Positions 8,665 to 16,779 of a DNA stretch of 51,948 nucleotides are shown piece after piece. The translations under genes were made by a program, and so were the position numbers. The DNA is taken from the NCBI GenBank assembly GCA_026645815.1, contig JAPKMR010000024.1:1-51948 (forward strand), in the 5' to 3' direction. The notes under the pieces are model-generated. The model was not told where the DNA came from. It worked only from the letters and a program-made list of their open reading frames with translations, and did no database searches. This DNA is from Anaerolineae bacterium (lineage in GTDB: Bacteria > Chloroflexota > Anaerolineae > B4-G1 > SLSP01). How positions within the stretch are numbered: the first letter of the stretch is position 1; every line of letters starts with the position of its first letter.

Positions 8665-10499
8665 ATTGGCAGACATTACAGCACATCACCAATTTGAACG
8701 ACATCAAAGAACTCGCCGCCTGGCCCGATGTTTGGGTCATGCGCGGCGGTTCCTCTGTGCGCGGCCACACTCTCTATGGTTTCGATATCGCACGCCAGCG
8801 ATTGGTCTGGGCGCTTACGGATATTGCGCCGCCGGAGGGATTAGGTTGGAGCTATAAGCGCATCCCCTTCCTGGCGCAGCACGGCGATCTGGCTGTGGTC
8901 GCCACCTATGTGGGTCGCAACCGCGAGCGTGTCTGGCTGCTCGCACTCGACCCGCGCACGGGCGACCTGGTCTGGCGCAAACCGCTGGCCTGGACGCGCT
9001 GCACGAGCAGCAACAAGCGCTTCGAGGCGCAATACATTGGCCTTGTTAACACCGGCGCGCACCTCGTCGCGATGGAGAACCGCGCAGCGCAGGGCGAGAC
9101 GCCGTTTCTGCTCTGGCTCGATCCAGCTACCGGCGAGACCGTCCACGAGTGTCCTGCGTGCGTCACCAAAGAGCGCGCGCTGGTGGCTAATGGGTACCTC
9201 TACTTTTCCGGCGAGGGGCGCGAGCAGAGCGGCCTTTATCGCATCCCCGCCGCGCCCGGTGCTACGGTTGCGGAACGCTTGCTCGAAGGGCAAGTTTCAT
9301 CCTTCGCCATCACCGCTGGCAACATCTACGCCATCTACTCGACCACCAACCGCCAGGATTGGACTTTTGCCTGTTTGGATGCCCATACTTTGGCGACACG
9401 CTGTTCTTACGTTTGGCAATGGGACGACAAAGGCTATTGGCCGCACCTGCTGGCTGTAGACCCGGAACGACCTGAACACGTCGTTCTCCGACACGATACC
9501 CGGCTCTGGGCATGGAATTGGCGCACCGCTGAAATCTTGTGGGAGTATACCTTCCCCTTTTCCACGGACGTGCAAGCCTTGTTCCACACCTCGCGCGGGA
9601 CGTTGCTCCATGCCGATCAAGGCGTGGAGGGACTCGATCTCGTCACAGGTGCGCGCAACGATGTGGGGCTGAGCGGCAGCCGGGTGGATGGGGCGTTTGT
9701 CGTGGACGATTACCTCTTCACCTCGAAATCATGGGATGGCTCCCGCCTGTACACTTGCGCGGCGGCGTCCGATTCCCCCACCGTTGGCGAGTTGACCTGC
9801 CCGGAGACCAAACTGCGCGAGCTGCTGCCCGACCTGCTCACCGATCCCCGCGACGAGTTGGAGACCGCCTTCGGCAAGGCGACCGGGCGCGGCAGTGTGG
9901 ATACGCTCGCCAAGAGCGTGCGGCAGATCACGCGGATTGATCAGACGCATCAGAAGGTCAAGGCATACCTCAAGGCGCTCAAAGCCGGCGAGCTCGACCG
10001 CGGCCCGCTCAACTTCACGCCGCTGGCCGAGCTGCATCGGGGCTTCTTCTTCTACGCCGACCTCTTCGGCTTCGGCCCGGAGGAGCAGTTCTTCCCCGGC
10101 GTGCTCATCGCGGGTGAGTTTGGCGGCGTCGAGTTCTATGTGATGTGGGATAGCGGGCAGGTCATCTCCCTGCACCACGACGCCAGCTTCTCCGAAGTCG
10201 CTTCCGACGTGTGGAACGCAGTCGAGCAACGCGAGCGCGCCTTTGCGCAACAGTTCCCGGCGGCGGGCAGCGCGCTGGATATTGCGCAACTCGTGCGCTT
10301 CCAACAGGCCTTCGCGGATGTGAAAGACACGGGCGAACTCTCCCGCCTGGATGAGCGCGACTATCTCACCCGCGCCGCTGCTGCCTTCGGCTGGACGCTC
10401 AAGCAATTGCGCCACCGGTTGGATACGCACGATTTGGCGCTGGAATTTCTCGGCCTCCATGACGAGGAACTGGCGGTATTGGATGAGATGTTGGGGTAG
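8661..10499 (+). CDS. PQQ-type beta-propeller protein with C-terminal SUKH-like domain
   Basis: A protein of 612 residues; GGAGG lies five bases before the ATG. Residues about 1-390 form repeated beta-propeller blades of the quinoprotein-like type, such as YGFDIARQRLVWAL, LLALDPRTGDLVWRK and LLWLDPATGETVHE. There is no signal peptide, which is unusual because most PQQ-propeller proteins are exported. From about residue 430 a second domain follows with PLAELHRGFFFYADLFGFG, PGVLIAGEFGGVEFYVMWD and DSGQVISLHHD, a pattern I read as SUKH-like. The coupling to an upstream SUKH gene supports a shared role. The C-terminal assignment is a pattern judgement. Confidence 0.7.
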   Translation: MNWQTLQHITNLNDIKELAAWPDVWVMRGGSSVRGHTLYGFDIARQRLVWALTDIAPPEGLGWSYKRIPFLAQHGDLAVVATYVGRNRERVWLLALDPRTGDLVWRKPLAWTRCTSSNKRFEAQYIGLVNTGAHLVAMENRAAQGETPFLLWLDPATGETVHECPACVTKERALVANGYLYFSGEGREQSGLYRIPAAPGATVAERLLEGQVSSFAITAGNIYAIYSTTNRQDWTFACLDAHTLATRCSYVWQWDDKGYWPHLLAVDPERPEHVVLRHDTRLWAWNWRTAEILWEYTFPFSTDVQALFHTSRGTLLHADQGVEGLDLVTGARNDVGLSGSRVDGAFVVDDYLFTSKSWDGSRLYTCAAASDSPTVGELTCPETKLRELLPDLLTDPRDELETAFGKATGRGSVDTLAKSVRQITRIDQTHQKVKAYLKALKAGELDRGPLNFTPLAELHRGFFFYADLFGFGPEEQFFPGVLIAGEFGGVEFYVMWDSGQVISLHHDASFSEVASDVWNAVEQRERAFAQQFPAAGSALDIAQLVRFQQAFADVKDTGELSRLDERDYLTRAAAAFGWTLKQLRHRLDTHDLALEFLGLHDEELAVLDEMLG

Positions 10500-10509
10500 A
10501 AACTGAACG

Positions 10510-10969
10510 ATGCAAACCATCAACTTTTATAAGGTCAGCGCCCCTTACGGCTGGATGTCCAATTTCGCGCCGTATCCTATCGAACTGGAGGGCAAAATCT
10601 GGCCCACTAGCGAACACTACTTTCAGGCCAGCAAATTCCCCGGCTTGGATCATGCGGAGGCGATCCGGCAGCAACGCTCGCCCATGATTGCTGCGCGGAT
10701 GGGCCGCAGCCGCCAGCATCCACTTCGCGCCGATTGGGAGGACGTGAAGGAATCTATCATGCGCGCAGCGGTGCTGGCAAAGTTCAGCCAACACGCCGAT
10801 TTGCGCGCTCTGCTACTGGAGACGGGCGATGCGCTATTTAGAGCACACCGCCAAGGATAGCTACTGGGCCGATGGTGGCAACGGTAGCGGCCTGAACCGC
10901 CTGGGCGTGATTTTGATGGAGGTGCGGTCGCACTTGCGTAACGCCGGGGATGGAGAAAATTATCCATGA
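10510..10969 (+). pseudogene. NADAR (YbiA-like) family gene interrupted by a frameshift
   Basis: Frame one (10510-10860) encodes the NADAR N-terminal two thirds: INFYKVSAPYGWMSNFAPYP, the WPTSEHYFQASKF motif and the LRADWEDVKESIM segment. The reading frame is then lost near 10828-10840. The family C-terminus continues in the next frame as YLEHTAKDSYWADGGNGSGL followed by NRLGVILMEVR, ending at TGA 10967-10969. That stop overlaps the next ATG by four bases, as expected of an intact coupled gene. NADAR enzymes act on ADP-ribose-type N-glycosides and riboflavin intermediates. A one-base indel, either real or an assembly error, explains the break; the truncated product would lack the conserved C-terminal block. 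Confidence 0.8.
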
Positions 10970-11463
10970 GCAATTTCAATACGCGACTTGAAGCCTATCT
11001 GGCGCAACACGGCATGGCCGATGTGGCGTTCGTGCGTTACGTCTACCTGCTCCACGATGCTGCTGACTGGTTTCTGCTGGTCAAAGCAGAAACGGACAGT
11101 TTCCCGGTGCAAATGTTCGGCGAATGTTGGCAGATTCTGTCGGATAGCTATTATGCCTGTGATATGTTGGATGCTGATGTGCTGGAAACGGCGCACGCGG
11201 TTATCCAACAGTTCACCAATCTGATCGCCCTGGATTTAGTGCTGGCGCAAGTGCTGCCGGGCGGAAATTACCCGGGATTCGGCAAGTATCTCACCCTGTT
11301 CTTCTATGCTCGCGTGGAAGATAGCGCAGCGTTTGAGTTCTGCTCTGATCATCACACCGAGGCTCTCTGGTTGCCTCGTGAGGCGGCGCTGGCGCTGGTA
11401 GAAGTTGCTGAAGATCGGCAATTCCTGGCAAATTTGCGCTTGCCGGCAATGTCGCTGTTTTGA
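10966..11463 (+). CDS. Hypothetical cytoplasmic protein, 165 residues
   Basis: No family was recognised. The protein is mixed alpha/beta with a Tyr/Phe-rich segment near residues 20-40 (FVRYVYLLHDAADWFLLV) and a later GGNYPGFGKYLTLFFYARV stretch. The closing EALWLPREAALALV vaguely recalls the end of Nudix folds, but no Nudix box is present. GGAG lies 11 bases before the ATG. It overlaps the NADAR frame end by four bases, so the two were likely coupled. A role tied to NADAR or the SUKH cluster is inference from position only. Confidence 0.6.
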   Translation: MSNFNTRLEAYLAQHGMADVAFVRYVYLLHDAADWFLLVKAETDSFPVQMFGECWQILSDSYYACDMLDADVLETAHAVIQQFTNLIALDLVLAQVLPGGNYPGFGKYLTLFFYARVEDSAAFEFCSDHHTEALWLPREAALALVEVAEDRQFLANLRLPAMSLF

Positions 11464-11500
11464 GCAGGATGCAAAAATCATACAATGCGAGGATAGACTT

Positions 11501-12496
11501 ATGGAGAAAATCGTTGTGCGTAATCACGGTCTGGAAACCCTGGCGCAGTTGGCCGGCAAAGCGCCCGGTTCTGTCCAGCTCATCGCCAGGGAGCATGATC
11601 ACCCTGGCCTGGACGCGCTCGCTGCCGCGTTGCGCGAGCACGGCGCGGCGGTGGGCGCGCTGGAGGCGTCGCTGGCCTTCCCGCACCATCCCTTCACCCA
11701 CGACCTGCGCGATTTCGACTTCGCTGCAGCCTGCCCGCACCTGACGACGCTGTATCTGGGCCGTTGCCGGGTCAACGCAACGGTGTTGTGCCACCCAACG
11801 TTGCAAGCGGTCACGCTGGAAGAGAGCTGGCTCTTCACGTCCGATCCATTCCGCCTGGGCTATCCGGATAGCCCAGCGTCGCAGGTCGCCAACCTGCGCT
11901 TATTGGAGGTAAACTGGGGCAATCCCGATGAGGATTGTCTCAGCTCGGTAGCGTTTGGCCCGGCCTCGCCGCTGTGTTCGTTCGTGTATTACGGCGACGA
12001 GGACAACATGGAGATTTACCCGGAGACATTCACCTTCGAGGGTTGCCCGCAGCTGGCGGAGGTGGGTATTCACGTCTGCGGTGGGTGGATGGCAAAATTC
12101 AAGGGCGATCTCCCGCAGCTGACCGATCTGGGCCTTTCCAGCGCGCGCTACGGCGATCATAGCATGTACTTCAACGCAGTCGGCGACGGTAGCTCAGATT
12201 ATCTGCGGCAGTTGCGCGATGGACGCGGGCCGTATGCCGGGGAGCAATTCTTGTTCATCGGGGAGTTCCCGCACTTCAATACGGGGAAAGCCCGGCATGT
12301 ACTGACCCAGCTCGGCGGCGATGTGCTAGACACACCTGCCCCGGCATTGACCCAATTGGTGTTGGGTGCTGAGGAATATGCCGCCTATCAGCAGGGGACG
12401 CCCACGCCGCAGGTCGCGGAGATTCTGGCGCAGGGGCCATCTATCGAAGTGTTGAGCGATGACGATCTCCGCGAAATGCTCTGGGGTTGGTATTAA
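11501..12496 (+). CDS. Leucine-rich-repeat-like cytoplasmic protein
   Basis: A protein of 331 residues from ATG 11501, preceded by GAGGAT. A longer frame from 11405 overlaps the preceding gene and is not favoured. The body has irregular strand-turn repeats with the spacing of LRR proteins: HLTTLYLGRCRVNATVL, LQAVTLEESWLF, LRLLEVNWGN, LAEVGIHVCGGW and LTDLGLSSARYG. No signal peptide or catalytic motif was seen. The next gene starts immediately after the stop codon, so co-translation is likely. The family assignment is tentative; STM4015-type proteins are one possibility. Confidence 0.55.
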   Translation: MEKIVVRNHGLETLAQLAGKAPGSVQLIAREHDHPGLDALAAALREHGAAVGALEASLAFPHHPFTHDLRDFDFAAACPHLTTLYLGRCRVNATVLCHPTLQAVTLEESWLFTSDPFRLGYPDSPASQVANLRLLEVNWGNPDEDCLSSVAFGPASPLCSFVYYGDEDNMEIYPETFTFEGCPQLAEVGIHVCGGWMAKFKGDLPQLTDLGLSSARYGDHSMYFNAVGDGSSDYLRQLRDGRGPYAGEQFLFIGEFPHFNTGKARHVLTQLGGDVLDTPAPALTQLVLGAEEYAAYQQGTPTPQVAEILAQGPSIEVLSDDDLREMLWGWY

Positions 12497-13057
12497 ATGA
12501 GAAGTCGTGGTTGGATATATTTACTACTTCTTGCGCCCTTGTTGACCGCTTGTACGCCAACGGAGACGCCATCCGCGGCGGCAGAGCCGCTTCGGGTTAG
12601 TTGCACACCCGCGACGGGCGAGGATGGCGAGATTGTGGTGCGTGTGGTCATCGAAAACATTTCGGATGATACACTGCACCTCTTCGATAGCCACCGGATG
12701 CCCTATGTATTGGAAGAAGACGGTGGCTTGTTGATCCTCTACGGCGTCAATCCGCCCGATCCCAACTTGGAATACTACATGATTGAAATCCCGACTACGA
12801 AGGCGCTGCCGCCGGGTGAGCGGGTGGAAGATACGGTCAGCCTCACGCCTTTGCGCCTGGGTGACCATTACAGCCTGCCGCGTGAGCGCAATTCGGTGGT
12901 GACGCGTCACGGTGCGGTTATGGTGCAATGCGCGGTGGGCTGGGGTTACACGCCTATTCTTCCCCCGCATGAGGAGCAGAGCGTGCAGAATATCACTCAG
13001 CTGCTGGAGTGGCAGAGCCTCAGCCCGGCTGAGGTCATCCAGGTGCAGTTTCCATAA
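12497..13057 (+). CDS. Lipoprotein of unknown function
   Basis: A protein of 186 residues that starts MRSRGWIYLLLLAPLLTAC, a lipoprotein signal peptide with Cys19 in the LTAC lipobox. The mature part is a beta-sandwich-like domain: GEIVVRVVIENISDDTLHLF resembles the first strands of an immunoglobulin-like fold, with DTVSLTPLRLGDHYSL later. It begins exactly one base after the stop of the LRR-like gene and is followed by the DUF6892 gene 21 bases on. It is the one clearly exported member of the immunity-like series. Confidence 0.7.
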   Translation: MRSRGWIYLLLLAPLLTACTPTETPSAAAEPLRVSCTPATGEDGEIVVRVVIENISDDTLHLFDSHRMPYVLEEDGGLLILYGVNPPDPNLEYYMIEIPTTKALPPGERVEDTVSLTPLRLGDHYSLPRERNSVVTRHGAVMVQCAVGWGYTPILPPHEEQSVQNITQLLEWQSLSPAEVIQVQFP

Positions 13058-13078
13058 AGCGAAAAGGAGCGTGAACCG

Positions 13079-13507
13079 ATGTCAGATGGTGTGCAATTCC
13101 AAGATTTCAACTTCAAGTTGGCTGTGATTGAGAGGCTTATGTACGAGCAGGGCGTCCTTAAGCCGCCTTTCGATGTCTACGAGTTTGTAGAGGGCTATGC
13201 AGCGCGCAAGATAGACATCGAAGAAGAGGGCTACGATATCATCCCTGAAGTGCGGGCGTATTTTGAGCAATTGGAGATTCCTGCGGAGCTGCTGCCCCTC
13301 ATCGAAGAGATCAATATGGATGGCGGCGACATCATTTACGGGCAACTTTATCCGTTCTGGGATGGTGAGGATGATGTGTTCAACATCCAATCGGCAGAGG
13401 ATGCCGCCCTGCTCCCAAATCTCAAATCGGTGACGTTGTTTTATGATCAAGATAGGCGGATTCTTGAAGAGTTCCAGCGGCGGGGGATTGCGGCACAATG
13501 GTTGTAA
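13079..13507 (+). CDS. DUF6892 family protein
   Basis: A protein of 142 residues with GGAG ten bases before the ATG. The N-terminal block QFQDFNFKLAVIERLMYEQG is followed by KPPFDVYEFVEGYAAR, IDIEEEGYDIIPEVRAYFEQ and the C-terminal YPFWDGEDDVFNIQSAED. I recall this pattern from DUF6892, a small cytoplasmic family found among SUKH and LRR-like genes. The biochemical role is unknown. It closes the plus-strand accessory cluster; the 250-base gap that follows shows only short inverted repeats and no gene. Confidence 0.6.
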   Translation: MSDGVQFQDFNFKLAVIERLMYEQGVLKPPFDVYEFVEGYAARKIDIEEEGYDIIPEVRAYFEQLEIPAELLPLIEEINMDGGDIIYGQLYPFWDGEDDVFNIQSAEDAALLPNLKSVTLFYDQDRRILEEFQRRGIAAQWL

Positions 13508-13757
13508 ACGCACAGACGGGTTTTACCGGCGGCTGTTTCCGCTGACAGTGTGACCGAAAGGAATCGCGCAGCGAATTCCTCAAGCCTTCGATAGTGACCT
13601 GAGCAGCCGTGAAGGGTCGGGCACGTTTTGAAACGCACCCGGCGATGATGCTACCATGTAGTTTTGATGTACAATAGAAATATCTCGGGAGTTTTCGACG
13701 CTAGATGCTATACCATGGCTGTTCTGAAGAATGAAGACAACGATCGGAGGAAGAAGA

Positions 13758-14957
13758 ATGACTTCCAATGAAGCGGCTCATATCGTGCAAGAAAAGACCT
13801 CACAGGCGGTGGATTTGCTTCAGGCGCAGGGTCTGGATCTCTGGCTTACCTTTGTGCGGGAGACAACGCAGGTAAAGGACCCGGTGCTGGATTTGATTCT
13901 GGGCTTTCACCTGACGTGGACCTCAGCCTTGCTGGTCAGTCGAAGCGGGGAGCGTATCGCCATCGTGGGACGCTATGATGTTGCCAATGTGGAACGCCTG
14001 GGGGCATACACGCGGGTGCTGGGTTATGATCAGTCCATCCAACCGCAGTTGCTGGAGACGCTGGCGCGCCTCGATCCGCGTGCGATTGGCGTCAATATGT
14101 CGGAGCACGATCCAGCTGCGGATGGGCTTACGCATGGGATGTTCCAGGTGCTTTCACGGATGCTGGCGGGGACCCCGTATGGGACGCGACTGGTCTCGGC
14201 AGGACACCTGATCGGCGAGTTGCGCGGGCGAAAAACGGCATCGGAGCTGGCGCTCATCCGCGGGGCTATTGAAAGCACCGAGGAAGCGTTCCAGGAGCTC
14301 GCGCCGCGGTTGCGTCTGGGGGTGAGCGATATTGAGGTGGCTGATTTTCTGCACGGTTATGCCGCAGAGCGCGGATTTGGTTTTGCGTGGGAGCGGGAGT
14401 ATTGCCCTGTGGTGACGGTCGGTCCAGGGTCGGCGGTGGGACATGCCATGCCCGCAGGGCTGCGTGCAGAAGCCGGGTCACTGATCCAGGTGGATTTTGG
14501 GCTGGCGCGGCAGGGTTTTGTGGCGGATTTGCAGCGGACGTGGTATTTGCGACGTCCGGGAGAGACGGCGGCGCCGGAACCGGTGCAGCGCGCCTGGGCG
14601 GCAGCGCGCGCCGCGCTTGAGGCGGGACGGGCGGCGCTCAAACCGGGCGCCAAAGGCTGGGAAGTGGATGCCGCAGCGCGGGCTGTGTTAGTGGCGGCGG
14701 GCTATCCTGAGTATTTGCATGCCTTTGGGCATCACGTTGGGCGTACCGCGCACGACGGCGCCACGGTCCTGGGACCGCAGTGGGAGCGCTACGGGGAGTC
14801 CATCAACGGCGTGATACAGGAAGGGAATGTCTTTGCGATCGAGTTGGGCGTGAGTGTGCCTGGATATGGCTACATCGGTTGTGAGGAAAATGTGGTTGTG
14901 ACCGGCAGCGGCGCGGAATACCTCAGCACTCCACAAGAGGCGCTCTGGTTGGTGTAG
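13758..14957 (+). CDS. M24 family metallopeptidase (Xaa-Pro aminopeptidase-like)
   Basis: A protein of 399 residues from ATG 13758, chosen because GGAGGA lies seven bases upstream. An N-terminal creatinase-like domain (about 1-155) precedes the pita-bread catalytic domain. The dinuclear metal ligands are visible: D246 in QVDFGLA, D257 in FVADLQRTW, H325 in HAFGHHVG, E362 in IELGV and an E in GCEENVVV near 376. This family removes N-terminal residues before proline or acts on related small substrates. It is cytoplasmic, with no signal peptide. It stands alone on the plus strand and is followed by a likely terminator; the convergent DUF1028 and S9 genes suggest a peptide-catabolism neighbourhood. 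Confidence 0.88.
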   Translation: MTSNEAAHIVQEKTSQAVDLLQAQGLDLWLTFVRETTQVKDPVLDLILGFHLTWTSALLVSRSGERIAIVGRYDVANVERLGAYTRVLGYDQSIQPQLLETLARLDPRAIGVNMSEHDPAADGLTHGMFQVLSRMLAGTPYGTRLVSAGHLIGELRGRKTASELALIRGAIESTEEAFQELAPRLRLGVSDIEVADFLHGYAAERGFGFAWEREYCPVVTVGPGSAVGHAMPAGLRAEAGSLIQVDFGLARQGFVADLQRTWYLRRPGETAAPEPVQRAWAAARAALEAGRAALKPGAKGWEVDAAARAVLVAAGYPEYLHAFGHHVGRTAHDGATVLGPQWERYGESINGVIQEGNVFAIELGVSVPGYGYIGCEENVVVTGSGAEYLSTPQEALWLV

Positions 14958-14975
14958 AATTCGTTGAAACCGCAG

Positions 14976-15018
14976 CGGTGGCAGAGCGCTTCTCAGCACC
15001 TGCCACCGTTGTTGTTTT
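14976..15018 (+). terminator. Possible intrinsic terminator after the M24 gene
   Basis: CGGTGGCAG (14976-14984) pairs with CTGCCACCG (15000-15008) across a 15-base loop, followed by the T-rich run TTGTTGTTTT. It lies between the convergent M24 and DUF1028 genes. The T-run is interrupted, so strength is uncertain. Confidence 0.45.
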
Positions 15019-15031
15019 GGGGGAATGGGGT

Positions 15032-15922
15032 TCAGGCGCCAAAGCGCTGGCGGAGGTAGGCCACGACCTGCCCATCAATCCAGTCAGTTTCGCCATCCCA
15101 GCGCTCTTCGAGATTCTCCGTCCCCACCAGGGCGCGCAATGCCTGGCGCGTCGCGGCATCAAAATGCCCGTTGAGCGGACCTGTGTAGTGCCCGGTGCGC
15201 AACAGCAGCGCCTGCAGTTCGGCGGCAACCTCTGCGAGGGGGATGCCGTTGGCAGGGTCTACAGCGCCAAAGTAGAGATGGTGCAGTTCGACCAGGGCGC
15301 GAAGCCGGTTGATGGGTTCGGGGTCGTCATCTACACGCAGGTCGAGGTAGCGGCGACCGCTATTGCGGTCGTTATCGCCGCCGTAACCGCCGCCTGCACG
15401 CACGACCAGCACGCCCGCTGCCTGACGCCCGCGTTTGTCGCCCCCTGCTGCCTGCCCTGCTGCGAGCGCCTCGACCAGCCAATCGGCGAGCTCTCCGGGA
15501 CCGTTGCGGGCCGCTTCAAAGCGCGCCGCCATCGCCTCGACCGTTCCGGGTACCAGGATGTTTCCCTGGCAGGCGAAGCCCGCGCCGACATGGTGCCCCG
15601 CCCAGGCGTAGCACTCCTCGCCCGTGTAGGCTGCCGCATGTCCATTTTTGTCCACCATGCCAACCTGGCGCCGCGCTCGCTGGGGGTCGGCGGTGATGAG
15701 CTGCGCGATGGCTTCTTCCGCCGACACGTCTGCCGCCATCAGCGCCAGTCCGCGCGCCCCGTACGTCACGTTGGCATGCGACTGTGTTGCCACGGCGCCG
15801 GCGCCAGCCTGCGCCCAGGAGACCACTGCCGCGGCAGCGAGGAATTTGGATTGCACGGCAACGCCCCATTCCTGGCGTTGCGGGTCAAAGGCGACGATGG
15901 AAAAGGTAGCAATGCATTTCAT
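15032..15922 (-). CDS. DUF1028 family protein with peptidoglycan-binding-like C-terminus
   Basis: A protein of 296 residues. The start at 15922 (MKCIATFSIVAFDP) matches the family N-terminus and has AGGA upstream; the longer frame from 16075 overlaps the next gene. DUF1028 proteins are Ntn-hydrolase-like and show VAVQSKFLAAAAVVSWAQAG, followed by TQSHANVTYGARGL. After about residue 230 the protein adds a segment ALLLRTGHYTGPLNGHFDAA resembling a peptidoglycan-binding domain. No signal peptide was seen. Its ATG overlaps the GNAT gene stop by four bases, so the unit is S9 peptidase, GNAT-YoaP, DUF1028. The substrate is unknown. Confidence 0.85.
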   Translation of the reverse strand: MKCIATFSIVAFDPQRQEWGVAVQSKFLAAAAVVSWAQAGAGAVATQSHANVTYGARGLALMAADVSAEEAIAQLITADPQRARRQVGMVDKNGHAAAYTGEECYAWAGHHVGAGFACQGNILVPGTVEAMAARFEAARNGPGELADWLVEALAAGQAAGGDKRGRQAAGVLVVRAGGGYGGDNDRNSGRRYLDLRVDDDPEPINRLRALVELHHLYFGAVDPANGIPLAEVAAELQALLLRTGHYTGPLNGHFDAATRQALRALVGTENLEERWDGETDWIDGQVVAYLRQRFGA

Positions 15923-16758
15923 AGTTCGTCCTTTCCGGTGATGTAGAGATCGGTTTGAGTACAGGTGCAAGGTGTTGAACCCATGGCGGCTGAAATTGCT
16001 GCGCGAATGCCTTCCTCGGGCGCCTCGTAGCCCCAGCCGATTTCCTTGCCATTGATGGTAATCGCGCGTGCGCACTGGCAGGTGAGAAAGGTCTCTCGAT
16101 TTTCTGCCTGATATTCACGCAGGATGGCGGCGTCGCCGAATTCCCTCACCACTTTGCGCACCCGCTGCGCCTCGATGCTACTCGTCGGGCAAAAGGCGTT
16201 CCAGAACAGGGTGATGACGACTTTTCCGGGCACGGCTTCGAAGCTTGACTGTGGCTCTAGCAGCTGCGGGGGGACAGCATCGGGCCCAAATCGTTTCCAG
16301 AGTAGCGCCTCCATGCCACGGCGCTGTACCGCCTCGTAGCCTAGATGTTCGAAGAATCGCGCGGGCATGAACCAGAAATCATCTTTCCAATAGTAAGCGG
16401 GTACCACCAGTGCCTTGTACGGGTGTGCCCGCGCCTCAGCTTCGCAAGCCTGCACGAGCTGCGCTCCTGCCCCCTCTTTCTGTGAATCGAATTTGACGAA
16501 AAGGCACGGGAGCACTGCCAGTTCATGCCCCAAGGGTCCCCACGGGCTAAGTTCTACCGGCACGAGATGGGCAAAACCCACAGGCCGGTCTCCCAACAGG
16601 GCAACCTTAATGCGAACGCCTTCGGCGTGGTGCTCGCGCAGCCACGCAAGCCTGGGAATGCCTGCCGCATCATTCTCCAGTGATTCGTTGACGTGGCTAC
16701 AGGTGGCGACAAAGGCTTCATCTTCAGATTGCATGTCCCGAATCGTTAGCTGTCGCAT
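15919..16758 (-). CDS. GNAT acetyltransferase with C-terminal YoaP-like domain
   Basis: A protein of 279 residues. The N-terminal GNAT fold includes VALLGDRPVGFAHLVPVEL (strands 2-4), LPCLFVKFDSQKEGAGAQLV (the acetyl-CoA loop, with Q/KEGAGA in place of the usual QxxGxG) and FFEHLGYEAV (the final helix-strand). From about residue 185 a YoaP-like, thioredoxin-like domain follows with VITLFWNAFCPTSSIEA and FLTCQCARAITINGKEIG, including Cys pairs. YoaP-type fusions are of unknown substrate. It lies 21 bases after the S9 peptidase gene and overlaps DUF1028 by four bases. Confidence 0.82.
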   Translation of the reverse strand: MRQLTIRDMQSEDEAFVATCSHVNESLENDAAGIPRLAWLREHHAEGVRIKVALLGDRPVGFAHLVPVELSPWGPLGHELAVLPCLFVKFDSQKEGAGAQLVQACEAEARAHPYKALVVPAYYWKDDFWFMPARFFEHLGYEAVQRRGMEALLWKRFGPDAVPPQLLEPQSSFEAVPGKVVITLFWNAFCPTSSIEAQRVRKVVREFGDAAILREYQAENRETFLTCQCARAITINGKEIGWGYEAPEEGIRAAISAAMGSTPCTCTQTDLYITGKDEL

Positions 16759-16779
16759 GCGTCCCTCACTTTCGGGTTG

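Noticed and set aside
13508..13757. Short palindromes after DUF6892 (for example CGTTTTGAAACG near 13625)
   Set aside because: The repeats are short and unlike the hairpin family; no promoter or structure convincing enough to list was seen.
14978..15946. Plus-strand open frame of 322 codons opposite DUF1028
   Set aside because: It runs antisense to a clear DUF1028 gene, is Cys/Arg-rich and matches no family; it is a frame shadow of GC-rich coding DNA.
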